A DNA stretch of 7,709 nucleotides. It comes from Thiomargarita sp. GTDB taxonomy: Bacteria > Pseudomonadota > Gammaproteobacteria > Beggiatoales > Beggiatoaceae. Positions 1-6,966 of this stretch are shown piece after piece. The notes under the pieces are model-generated. The model was not told the origin of the DNA and did no database searches. It worked only from the letters and a program-made list of their open reading frames with translations. The position numbers and the translations under genes were made by a program. Within the stretch, counting starts at the first letter, position 1; every line of letters begins with the position of its first letter. The DNA lies in NCBI GenBank assembly GCA_030618965.1, contig JAUXCJ010000038.1:1-7709 (forward strand), in the 5' to 3' direction.

Positions 1-1
1 A

Positions 2-43
2 TCTGCTTTTTAGTCCCCTACTAAAAAGGGGACAAACAGCAGA
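2..43. repeat. Long imperfect inverted repeat (hairpin) just downstream of lpxC
   Basis: Two nested perfect arms are visible: TCTGCT (2-7) with AGCAGA (38-43), and GTCCCCT (13-19) with AGGGGAC (27-33), around a 7-nt loop at 20-26. Between the arms TTT (9-11) can pair with AAA (34-36), leaving one mismatch and one bulge, so about 16 base pairs could form. It lies 26 nt past the lpxC stop codon, where the transcript of the cluster could end. On the minus strand the hairpin is followed by TAAAAAGC and on the plus strand by a mixed sequence, so neither side has the U-run of a classic intrinsic terminator. It may be an mRNA 3'-end stabiliser, a weak or Rho-assisted terminator, or a copy of a dispersed palindromic repeat. 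The structure is certain as sequence; its role is inferred. Confidence 0.5.
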
Positions 44-68
44 ATATTATTCCTTGACTTTAAATAAT

Positions 69-986
69 TTAGGCTGTTGCCTTCACGGGAAAATAAGCAG
101 AACCGGGCACAGTATCAAACTTATCCTCACAACGCACCAACTCCCATGCCTCTTTTTCTGCTAATAAAGTACGCACTAAAATATTATTAAGTCCATGCCC
201 AGATTTATATCCAACAAAAGCGCCAATTAAAGGATGTCCGGCTAAATATAAATCTCCAACCGCATCAAGCACCTTATGCCTCACAAATTCATCCTCATAA
301 CGCAAGCCATCTTCGTTTAAAATCCGATAGTCACCCACCACGAGGGCATTATCAAGTCCACCCCCCAAGGCTAATTGATGTTCACGCAACATTTCCATAT
401 CTTGCATAAAACCAAAAGTACGGGCGCGGCTCACTTCTTTGACAAAAGCCGATTCGGTTAAATCTATTTCAATAGATTGGCGGCTTCGCCTAAAGACAGG
501 ATGTTTAAAATCTATCTTAAAACTCACCTTGAAACCATTAAAAGGTTCAAAACGTGCCCATTGATCGCCACGTTTTACTTCTACAATGCGTTTGATACGA
601 ATATACTGTTTGGGGGCATTTTGTTCTTCTATGCCAGCAGATTGAATTAACAGGACAAACGGTCCAGCACTGCCATCCATAATCGGAATTTCAGCCGCAC
701 TGACATCAATATAGGCATTATCTATACCTAAACCGGCAATTGCTGATAATAAATGCTCAACCGTCGATACTTTAACATCGCCATTCACTAAAGTTGTTGA
801 TAAGCGCGTATCACCAACATTCTCAGCATTTGCAATGATATTGACTGGAACTTTTAAATCAATCCGCCTAAAAATAATTCCACTGTTGACAGGTGCTGGT
901 CTTAAAGTTAAAAAAACTTTTTTGCCGGTATGCAAACCAACGCCTGTGGCATTAATTACTGTTTTTAAGGTACGTTGTTTGATCAT
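69..986 (-). CDS. lpxC: LpxC, UDP-3-O-acyl-N-acetylglucosamine deacetylase
   Basis: LpxC is a cytoplasmic zinc hydrolase that removes the N-acetyl group from UDP-3-O-acyl-GlcNAc, the committed step of lipid A synthesis. The protein is 305 residues, the same as E. coli LpxC, and begins [23 protein letters not shown], close to the E. coli start. Expected zinc ligands are His78 (in STVEHL, with catalytic Glu77 beside it), His237 (in EDEFVRHK) and Asp241 (in LDAVGDL). His264 (in YKSGH) is the second catalytic residue. The ATG lies 14 nt after the ftsZ stop. A GAAGG sequence at 998-1002 overlaps that stop, 11 nt before the ATG, and could serve as ribosome binding site, so co-translation with ftsZ is likely. 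The C-terminus (FPVKATA) does not match the AVLA ending of E. coli LpxC that is recognised by FtsH. The gene appears intact. Confidence 0.98.
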   Translation of the reverse strand: MIKQRTLKTVINATGVGLHTGKKVFLTLRPAPVNSGIIFRRIDLKVPVNIIANAENVGDTRLSTTLVNGDVKVSTVEHLLSAIAGLGIDNAYIDVSAAEIPIMDGSAGPFVLLIQSAGIEEQNAPKQYIRIKRIVEVKRGDQWARFEPFNGFKVSFKIDFKHPVFRRSRQSIEIDLTESAFVKEVSRARTFGFMQDMEMLREHQLALGGGLDNALVVGDYRILNEDGLRYEDEFVRHKVLDAVGDLYLAGHPLIGAFVGYKSGHGLNNILVRTLLAEKEAWELVRCEDKFDTVPGSAYFPVKATA

Positions 987-1000
987 TACTTTTCATACCT

Positions 1001-2224
1001 TCAATCAGCTTGCCTACGTAGAAATGCGGGAATGTCCAGGTAATCTCCTTGTGTATCTTGCTCTTCATTATTTTCAAGATTAGGAGCAAGAGGAGGTGGC
1101 GCATTCTTTTTAGGTGGATGCAAACGTGTCACAATAGGCTTATCAAACTTCCTGTAATCACCTTCTTTATTATTAATACTGGCAGCGGCTGCTTTAGGCT
1201 TGGACATAACTCTTACAGGTGGGCGTTCTTGCTGCTGTACTTCTTTTTCTTTAATCTCTTTAGCTTTTCGGCCTACACCTGTTGCAATCACGGTGACACG
1301 CAGTTCATCTTCCATATCAGGATCAAGCACAGTCCCCACAACCACTGTGGCATTTTCAGAAGCGAATTCCTCAACCACATCACCCATTTCTTGAAATTCA
1401 CCAATGTTTAAATCATGGCCAGCCGTTATATTAACCAAAATACCTTGAGCACCAGCCAAATCTACATCTTCCAAGAGTGGACTGGAAATCGCCTCAACCC
1501 CAGCTTTACGCGCACGTCCTTCACCCTTGGCATAGCCAGTTCCCATCATGGATTGCCCCTTATCCTGCATAACAGTGGTGACATCCGCAAAGTCAACATT
1601 AATCAAGCCCGGGCGTGTGATTAATTCAGAAATACCTTGGACAGCACTATATAAAACACCATTAGCGGCTTTAAAAGCATCCAATAAACTTGTATCCTTA
1701 CCTAAAACGCTAAGCAATTTTTCATTCGGAATAATAATTAAAGAATCAACATTTGCACTGAGTTCTTTAATACCTTCTTCCGCAATTAAGGCACGTTTTC
1801 TACCCTCAAATGGAAAGGGACGAGTCACGACAGCTACAGTCAAAATACCGAGTTCTTTAGCCACTTGTGCAACTACAGGCGCAGCGCCAGTACCCGTACC
1901 GCCACCCATACCTGCTGTAATAAATACCATATCAGTGCCTTCAAGAACGGCCATGATACGTTCCCTATCTTCCAAAGCAGCTTGTTGACCTATTTCTGGA
2001 TTCGCGCCAGCACCTAAACCTTTGGTGACATCAGTACCCAGTTGTAAAATAGTGCGTGCGGAGGAATTTTTGAGAGCTTGTGCATCGGTATTGGCACAAA
2101 TAAACTCCACTCCATCAATATTACCTTGAAGCATATGCTCAACCGCATTGCCACCACCACCACCAACACCAACGACTTTAATAACAGCATTTTCGCTGTA
2201 AGTATCCATGAGTTCAAATTGCAC
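1001..2224 (-). CDS. ftsZ: FtsZ, tubulin-like division GTPase
   Basis: FtsZ polymerises with GTP into the cytoplasmic Z-ring that positions septal wall synthesis. The 407-residue protein has the expected order. The N-terminal nucleotide-binding segment VVGVGGGGGNAVEHM is at about 17-31. The tubulin signature GGGTGTG is at 107-113. The T7 synergy loop NVDFADV (209-215) supplies the catalytic aspartates. A variable linker rich in K, E and P spans about 318-394, and the C-terminal peptide YLDIPAFLRRQAD (395-407) is the site that binds FtsA and ZipA. The start is GTG at 2222-2224: MQFELMDTYSENAVIKV aligns with the E. coli start MFEPMELTNDAVIKV, and AGGAGA lies 8 nt upstream of it. The next ATG is codon 6, too far from that binding site. 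FtsA is encoded 108 nt upstream, lpxC 14 nt downstream. Confidence 0.98.
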   Translation of the reverse strand: MQFELMDTYSENAVIKVVGVGGGGGNAVEHMLQGNIDGVEFICANTDAQALKNSSARTILQLGTDVTKGLGAGANPEIGQQAALEDRERIMAVLEGTDMVFITAGMGGGTGTGAAPVVAQVAKELGILTVAVVTRPFPFEGRKRALIAEEGIKELSANVDSLIIIPNEKLLSVLGKDTSLLDAFKAANGVLYSAVQGISELITRPGLINVDFADVTTVMQDKGQSMMGTGYAKGEGRARKAGVEAISSPLLEDVDLAGAQGILVNITAGHDLNIGEFQEMGDVVEEFASENATVVVGTVLDPDMEDELRVTVIATGVGRKAKEIKEKEVQQQERPPVRVMSKPKAAAASINNKEGDYRKFDKPIVTRLHPPKKNAPPPLAPNLENNEEQDTQGDYLDIPAFLRRQAD

Positions 2225-2232
2225 TTTTCAAT

Positions 2233-2238
2233 TCTCCT
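2233..2238 (-). promoter_or_regulatory. Ribosome binding site of ftsZ
   Basis: The minus strand reads AGGAGA here, followed by 8 nt and then the GTG at 2222-2224. This is the clearest Shine-Dalgarno sequence in the window, and it decides the GTG start over the in-frame ATG at codon 6, which would lie 23 nt from it. Confidence 0.8.
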
Positions 2239-2244
2239 ATTTTA

Positions 2245-2274
2245 AATTTAGGAATGATACTAAACGTAAGTCAA
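2245..2274 (-). promoter_or_regulatory. Possible sigma-70 promoter for ftsZ-lpxC
   Basis: The 108-nt ftsA-ftsZ spacer (2225-2332) is strongly A/T-rich. On the minus strand TTGACT (2274-2269, 5 of 6 matches to the -35 consensus) is followed after 18 nt by TAAATT (2250-2245, 4 of 6 to the -10 consensus). A perfect TATAAT also occurs at 2282-2277, just upstream, but has no good -35 box 16-18 nt before it. Either could start a transcript carrying ftsZ and lpxC apart from the upstream wall genes. A/T-rich DNA yields such matches by chance, so this is a candidate only. Confidence 0.35.
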
Positions 2275-2332
2275 TAATTATAAGTAATTTTATTATTAAT
2301 AGATTTATTTAAATCATAATTTTTTAAAAAAA

Positions 2333-3565
2333 TTATCCTCGAAACCAATTTTTCAGGCGACTCGCAACACTTCTTAGCACATTCCCATGCTGATTACTCA
2401 TATCCAATAGCTGCTCATGGCGATTCTTCTGAGCGAATAAGAGTAAGCCGACACCCGTCGCATAAATCGGGTTCTTGATAACATCAAATAATCCTCCTGT
2501 CACCTGCATGGGATAACCAATTCGCACTTGTACCTGAAACACTCTTTCAGCTAGTTCGACAACACCCTCCATTTTGGCACTACCGCCAGTGAGTACAATT
2601 CCAGCAGGAATCATCTCCTTATAACCGCTGCTACGTAATACACCTTCGACAAGGCTGAATAGTTCTTCATAACGAGGCTCTACCACATCAGCTAAAGTTT
2701 GCCTCGCCAACTGGCGAGGAGGACGATCACCTACACTGTGTACTTCTATCATCTCATCCGCATTCGCCAATTGTGTCAAAGCGCAAGCATATTTTATTTT
2801 AATATCTTCTGCATACTGAGTTGGTGTACGCAAGGCATAGGCAATATCGGTAGTCACCTGATCACCAGCAATGGGTATCACTGTTGTATAACGTATTGCA
2901 CCTTCAGTAAAAATGGCAATATCGGTAGTTCCACCACCAATATCAACTAAACAAACACCTAAATCTTTTTCATCTTCGGTTAAAACTGCCGAACTGGAAG
3001 CCAATTGTTCTAAAATCAGTTGATCAACTTCCAAGTCACACTTACGAACACATTTAATAATATTTTGCGCTGCACTCACCGCACCTGTGATCAAGTGGAC
3101 TTTTGCCTCTAAACGCACACCTGACATGCCTATAGGTTCAAGAATACCTTCTTGGTTATCAATGATATATTCTTGAGGAAGAATATGAATAATTTTTTGA
3201 TCCGCAGGAATAACAACAGCACGGGCAGCATCCATAACCCGTTCAATATCATTTTGACTTACTTCATTATCACGAATCGCCACAATACCATGTGAATTCA
3301 TACTGCGAATATGATTGCCGGCAATGCCGGTATAAACAGAATTGATTTCGCAACCAGACATTAATTCCGCGTTTTCTATAGCACGTTGAATTGAATAAGT
3401 GGTGGATTCAATATTGACAACTACACCTTTTCTTAAACCCCGCGATGCGTGTTCTCCTATGCCAATGATTTCTATATCGTTACTATCATAATCCATCTCA
3501 CCTACAATAACTAGCACTTTAGAAGTACCAATATCAAGGCCAACAACTAAGTTTTTTTCTCTCAA
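2333..3565 (-). CDS. ftsA: FtsA, actin-like membrane anchor of the Z-ring
   Basis: FtsA is an actin-family ATPase that tethers FtsZ to the inner membrane and recruits later division proteins. The protein is 410 residues (E. coli about 420). Visible features are the phosphate 1 motif LVVGLDIGTSKV (6-17), an FtsA-specific 1C subdomain region at about 84-162, the phosphate 2 motif CLVDIGGGTTDIAIF (205-219), and the adenosine motif AGIVLTGGSAKMEG (321-334). The C-terminal helix GNVLRSVASRLKNWFRG (394-410) is amphipathic with basic and aromatic residues, as in the membrane-targeting helix of the family. The start appears to be TTG at 3563-3565. The frame is open back to the TAA at 3617-3619 but holds no ATG or GTG, and the aligned N-terminus fits TTG. 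The gene directly follows ddl, with no ftsQ between them. The start is less certain than the identity. Confidence 0.96.
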   Translation of the reverse strand: MREKNLVVGLDIGTSKVLVIVGEMDYDSNDIEIIGIGEHASRGLRKGVVVNIESTTYSIQRAIENAELMSGCEINSVYTGIAGNHIRSMNSHGIVAIRDNEVSQNDIERVMDAARAVVIPADQKIIHILPQEYIIDNQEGILEPIGMSGVRLEAKVHLITGAVSAAQNIIKCVRKCDLEVDQLILEQLASSSAVLTEDEKDLGVCLVDIGGGTTDIAIFTEGAIRYTTVIPIAGDQVTTDIAYALRTPTQYAEDIKIKYACALTQLANADEMIEVHSVGDRPPRQLARQTLADVVEPRYEELFSLVEGVLRSSGYKEMIPAGIVLTGGSAKMEGVVELAERVFQVQVRIGYPMQVTGGLFDVIKNPIYATGVGLLLFAQKNRHEQLLDMSNQHGNVLRSVASRLKNWFRG

Positions 3566-3567
3566 TG

Positions 3568-3601
3568 CCTCCCCCCTAGCCCCCTCCCGGCAAGAGGGTG
3601 G
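3568..3601. repeat. G/C-rich repeat-like element in the ddl-ftsA spacer
   Basis: The 54-nt spacer (3566-3619) contains a strand-biased tract unlike the coding DNA around it: on the plus strand nearly all C from 3568 to 3588, then a G-rich part to 3601. CCCTC (3582-3586) and GAGGG (3594-3598) form a 5-bp stem with a 7-nt loop. On the minus strand two purine-rich blocks, GGGAGGGGG (3588-3580) and GGGGGGAGG (3576-3568), run up to the ftsA start. The second ends 2 nt before the TTG, closer than an ideal ribosome binding site. The style (short C-rich blocks plus a small hairpin) is like dispersed intergenic repeats of some filamentous bacteria, but only one copy is present here, so repeat status is inferred. 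Confidence 0.45.
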
Positions 3602-3619
3602 ATCAAAATCCTTTAATTA

Positions 3620-4528
3620 TTATACAGTAGTCGCTAAAATCCGTAGAACTAATTCATCAAAACTAATACCTGCGACTTTAGCCGCCTTTGGTACTAAACT
3701 ATGATCGGTCATTCCTGGTATTGTATTAACTTCTATTAACCAAGCTTGTCCCGCCTCATCGCAAATAAAATCCACACGGCCCCAACCACGCCCGCTCACA
3801 GATAAAAAAGCTTGCATCACAAGTGCTTGTAATGCTTTTTCTTCATCATCAGCCAAGCCACAAGGACAAATATAAGAAGTATTATTCTCGGTATATTTAG
3901 CCGCAAAATCATAAAATTCATGGGGTGTTTCTAAACGTATCAGAGGTAAAGCTGTCCCATCTAAAATAGCCCCTGTATATTCCACACCCGTGATATACTG
4001 TTCAGCGATCACTTCACAATGAAATTCTGAAGCCGTTTCCCAAGCACTGGCTAATTCCTCAACACTACTAACCTTACTTATCCCAACACTAGAGCCTTCT
4101 AGTGAAGGTTTAACCATCAAGGGCAAACCCAACTGCTCAACCACTTGAGTAAAATTAGTTTCCGCATCTAAAAGAACACTAGCTGGTGTTGGCAAATTCA
4201 TACCTTGCCAAACTTGTTTGGTACGAAACTTATCCATAGCCAGTGCAGAACCTAAAACGCCACTGCCCGTATAAGGCAATCCCATAAATTCCAATACACC
4301 TTGTATAGTCCCGTCTTCACCGCCTCGCCCATGCAACACGATAAATACTCTATCAAAATCGGTTTTGGTTAATTGTACAACAACATCATGGGCAGTATCT
4401 ATAGCAACAGCATCAACACCTTGACGCAATAAGGCTTCTAACACCGCAGTTCCGCTTTTTAGAGAAACCTCTCGTTCAGCAGAATCTCCACCCATAAGGA
4501 CTGCTACTTTACCAAATTCTGTTTTCAT
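3620..4528 (-). CDS. ddl: D-alanine--D-alanine ligase (DdlB type)
   Basis: This ATP-grasp enzyme joins two D-alanines into the dipeptide that MurF adds to the UDP-MurNAc tripeptide in the cytoplasm. The length of 302 residues matches E. coli DdlB (306). Motifs in order: GGDSAEREVSLKSG (13-26) with Glu18 for the first D-Ala; HGRGGEDG (66-73); the ATP-grasp segment MVKPSLEGSSVGISKV (138-153) with the serine loop; FYDFAAKY (205-212), whose Tyr212 is typical of D-Ala-D-Ala rather than D-Ala-D-lactate ligases; and the metal-binding WGRVDF (249-254) and LIEVNTIPGMTDHSLVP (264-280) with Asp253, Glu266 and Asn268. The ATG overlaps the murB stop by 4 nt (ATGA), indicating coupled translation. In most gammaproteobacterial dcw clusters ftsQ follows; here ftsA follows after 54 nt. 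Confidence 0.97.
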   Translation of the reverse strand: MKTEFGKVAVLMGGDSAEREVSLKSGTAVLEALLRQGVDAVAIDTAHDVVVQLTKTDFDRVFIVLHGRGGEDGTIQGVLEFMGLPYTGSGVLGSALAMDKFRTKQVWQGMNLPTPASVLLDAETNFTQVVEQLGLPLMVKPSLEGSSVGISKVSSVEELASAWETASEFHCEVIAEQYITGVEYTGAILDGTALPLIRLETPHEFYDFAAKYTENNTSYICPCGLADDEEKALQALVMQAFLSVSGRGWGRVDFICDEAGQAWLIEVNTIPGMTDHSLVPKAAKVAGISFDELVLRILATTV

Positions 4529-5430
4529 ATTTTCCCGTTACCAACAATTCGCACCTCTGGTATCAAGCTAATACCAGTGTTCTGTTCTACAGAAGCCCTA
4601 ATTTGTTCAATTAAAGTTTCAATATCAGCAGCCGTTGCAGAATTCCGATTAACAATAAAATTAGCATGTTTGTCAGAAACGCAAGCGCCACCAACACAAC
4701 GCCCCTTCCAGCCATCCTGCTCAACCAAACGCGCCGCATAATCGCCTGGAGGATTACGAAAAACGGAACCGCAAGTCGGCAAACCAGTTGGTTGTTTTTC
4801 AGCGCGTTCTTTTAGTAGTTCCTTAATTTTCGCCTTACCATCTTCTCCTTGATTCGGGAAGAATTCCAAGGTAGCGGCAATAAACCACTCATCTTTATTG
4901 CCTTTCACGCTGCGATAACCAAGCTCATAATCTTTAGGATAACGATGATGACGCTGCCCTTGTCGATCCAAAATTTCTACATCTCGCACGAATGACCAAG
5001 TTTCGCCGCCCCAAGCACCAGCATTCATCGCTAAAGCACCACCAAAAGTACCAGGAATACCTGCTAAAAATTCAGAACCAGTCAAACCAGCACGCGCCGC
5101 TAAGCGTGCCACCTTCGCGCAACTAACCCCCGCTTCAACAAACAAACGGTTATTATCTAAAATATTAATTTCATTCAATAAACCAGCTGTTAATATCACA
5201 ACGCCAGCTATGCCAGCATCCCGCACCAGCAGATTACTGCCTAAGCCTATCCAAAAAATAGGAATATTATTAGGTACTTGTCGTAGAAACAGTCTCAAAT
5301 CTTTCACATCAGCAGGCTCATAAAACCACTCAGCAGGACCACCAACACGCCAAGAAGTATGTGCTGACATCGGCTCATTTTGACGTAACTTACCACGCAA
5401 GTCCACAAACTGATTCGCGTACAATGTCAT
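4525..5430 (-). CDS. murB: MurB, UDP-N-acetylenolpyruvoylglucosamine reductase
   Basis: MurB is a cytoplasmic FAD enzyme that uses NADPH to reduce the enolpyruvyl group of UDP-GlcNAc-enolpyruvate, giving UDP-MurNAc. The protein is 301 residues, shorter than E. coli MurB (342), and fits the shorter type II-like form. FAD-binding parts are HTSWRVGGPAEWF (24-36), GLGSNLLVRD (62-71) and GSEFLAGIPGTFGGALAMNAGAWGGE (118-143). Catalytic candidates are Tyr172-Arg173 in YELGYRSVKG, Ser222 in TCGSVFRNP (the proton donor) and Glu292 in PEVRIVG. The ATG at 5428-5430 has no strong Shine-Dalgarno sequence; the start is supported mainly by length and the fit of the N-terminus. It follows murC after 111 nt and overlaps ddl by 4 nt. 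E. coli has murB elsewhere in the chromosome, but murC-murB-ddl order is common in other bacteria. Confidence 0.96.
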   Translation of the reverse strand: MTLYANQFVDLRGKLRQNEPMSAHTSWRVGGPAEWFYEPADVKDLRLFLRQVPNNIPIFWIGLGSNLLVRDAGIAGVVILTAGLLNEINILDNNRLFVEAGVSCAKVARLAARAGLTGSEFLAGIPGTFGGALAMNAGAWGGETWSFVRDVEILDRQGQRHHRYPKDYELGYRSVKGNKDEWFIAATLEFFPNQGEDGKAKIKELLKERAEKQPTGLPTCGSVFRNPPGDYAARLVEQDGWKGRCVGGACVSDKHANFIVNRNSATAADIETLIEQIRASVEQNTGISLIPEVRIVGNGKI

Positions 5431-5504
5431 AAAGTTATGGATATGAATACAGAAAAACTGAATAAAAACTAAAAATTAAGGATTTGCATATTTTTCGAGG
5501 ACTT

Positions 5505-5529
5505 GGAGTGCAAGGTAACCTTGCACTCC
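5505..5529. repeat. Perfect 11-bp palindrome between murC and murB
   Basis: GGAGTGCAAGG (5505-5515) and CCTTGCACTCC (5519-5529) are exact inverted copies around a 3-nt centre, so RNA from either strand could fold into a tight hairpin. It starts 12 nt beyond the murC stop and is the only marked structure in the 111-nt spacer (5431-5541). Its minus-strand 3' side reads AAGTCCTCG, with no U-run, so it is not a classic terminator. The remaining spacer toward murB is T-rich on the minus strand and shows no convincing promoter. Likely roles are mRNA processing or partial attenuation, or it may be a dispersed palindromic repeat or a protein-binding dyad. The symmetry is certain and the function unknown. 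Confidence 0.6.
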
Positions 5530-5541
5530 GACTACATCAAA

Positions 5542-6966
5542 TTAAGTTGCTAAACGGTTTGCTAAACTAGCCGCAACCCCTGCAATATTACCCGCACCCA
5601 AAGTTAATAAAATATCTTGATCTCGTAATACCGATGGCAAAACATTAAATAATTCATCTGGATTTTCTATAAATTGCTTATTTTTATCATTTTTAGCACA
5701 AATTGCTTGGAATAAATCTTCTCCTGTCGCCCCCGCAATCGGTGCTTCTCCAGCTGGGTAAACATCAAGCAATAATAAAACATCAATCTCAGACAAAATT
5801 GCTACAAAATCCTCAAATAAATCTTGAGTACGTGTATAACGATGTGGCTGAAAAACCACCACCAAACGTCGTTGTGGCCATCCATCACGTATCGCTTGCA
5901 AAATAGCTGCAATTTCTCGCGGATGATGACCATAATCATCAACGTGCAATATTTCTGCCTGATTTATAAAAATAGTCTGTTTATGAAAACGTCGCCCAAT
6001 CCCACCAAACGCGGACAAACTCCGAACAATCGCCGTATCAGAAACTCCAGCCTCGTGTGCTACCGCAATCGCCGCTAAGGCATTTAGCACATTATATTCA
6101 CCGGGTAAATTCAAGTTAACGTCTAACCATTGACTCTCATCACGCAACACCTTAAAGCGCGTTTGCCCCTGTTTATGTTCAAGATCAATCGCCCGAATAT
6201 CCGCCTTCTCTGACAAGCCATAAGTAATCATAGGTTTTGTCACCTGCGGCAATATTTCTTCTATCACTGGATCATCAATACATAAAACGGCCAAACCATA
6301 AAATGGTAACTGATGCAAAAAATCAATAAAAGTTTGACGTAATACATTGAAATCATTATTATAAGTACGAATATGATCCGCATCAATATTAGTGACAACC
6401 GCCATCACCGGCTTCAGATATAAAAAAGAAGCATCACTCTCATCCGCTTCCGCTATCAAATATTGCCCTGAACCTAAACTAGCATGAGTGCCAGCACTAT
6501 TTAAACGCCCGCCAATCACAAAAGTCGGATCCAACCCACCTTCAGCTAATAAACTTGCAATCAAACTTGTTGTGGTTGTCTTACCATGTGTGCCTGCAAT
6601 AGCCACGCCTTGGCTAAAACGCATTAACTCTCCCAACATTTCAGCGCGTGGCACAACTGGAATATGTCGCGCACGGGCGAGCTGTACCTCGGGATTATCT
6701 TCCTTCACAGCACTAGAAATCACCACCACATCACAACCATGCACATGCTCAGCCGTATGTCCAATTTGCACCCGAATACCCAAATCCATCAAGTGCCTGG
6801 TCATATTATTCTTTTGCAAATCGGACCCAGAAACTGCATAACCTATATGGTGCATCACTTCCGCGATGCCCCCCATCCCAACCCCGCCTATGCCGACAAA
6901 ATGAATACGTCGGCAGCGTTTAGGAAGAGATGATTTATTAAATTCATTGACGTTCATTTTACCCAT
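5542..6966 (-). CDS. murC: MurC, UDP-N-acetylmuramate--L-alanine ligase
   Basis: MurC uses ATP to add L-alanine to UDP-MurNAc, the first step of building the stem peptide, in the cytoplasm. The 474-residue protein (E. coli 491) shows the three Mur-ligase domains. The N-terminal UDP-binding fold has [18 protein letters not shown] (21-38). The central ATPase has the P-loop [10 protein letters not shown] (125-134), the metal/ATP segment [10 protein letters not shown] (172-181) and NIDADH (193-198). The C-terminal domain has [12 protein letters not shown] (341-352) and FQPHRYTRT (372-380), followed by [10 protein letters not shown] (401-410). The ATG at 6964-6966 follows the murG TAA with no spacer, and a second ATG lies three codons on (6955-6957). 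Neither has a strong ribosome binding site, so the start could be either, with translation probably coupled to murG. Confidence 0.98.
   Translation of the reverse strand: MGKMNVNEFNKSSLPKRCRRIHFVGIGGVGMGGIAEVMHHIGYAVSGSDLQKNNMTRHLMDLGIRVQIGHTAEHVHGCDVVVISSAVKEDNPEVQLARARHIPVVPRAEMLGELMRFSQGVAIAGTHGKTTTTSLIASLLAEGGLDPTFVIGGRLNSAGTHASLGSGQYLIAEADESDASFLYLKPVMAVVTNIDADHIRTYNNDFNVLRQTFIDFLHQLPFYGLAVLCIDDPVIEEILPQVTKPMITYGLSEKADIRAIDLEHKQGQTRFKVLRDESQWLDVNLNLPGEYNVLNALAAIAVAHEAGVSDTAIVRSLSAFGGIGRRFHKQTIFINQAEILHVDDYGHHPREIAAILQAIRDGWPQRRLVVVFQPHRYTRTQDLFEDFVAILSEIDVLLLLDVYPAGEAPIAGATGEDLFQAICAKNDKNKQFIENPDELFNVLPSVLRDQDILLTLGAGNIAGVAASLANRLAT

Noticed and set aside
1548..1988. A 146-codon open frame on the plus strand inside ftsZ
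   Set aside because: It is antisense to the highly conserved FtsZ GTPase domain, is low in complexity (rich in S, A, T, P and I) and has no recognisable motif. It arises from the codon pattern of ftsZ.
3566..3619. A remnant or very short form of ftsQ in the ddl-ftsA spacer
   Set aside because: Translation of the spacer in the ftsA frame gives only a short run of G, R, E and P residues from the repeat-like tract, with no hydrophobic helix or POTRA-like sequence. Fifty-four nucleotides are too few to recognise a remnant.
5505..5529. Intrinsic transcription terminator after murC
   Set aside because: The stem is perfect, but neither side is followed by a U-run, and murB-ddl downstream would need a promoter that I cannot see.
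6488..6841. Plus-strand open frames of about 90-117 codons opposite murC
   Set aside because: They overlap each other and the conserved murC sequence, and show no family features or ribosome binding sites.
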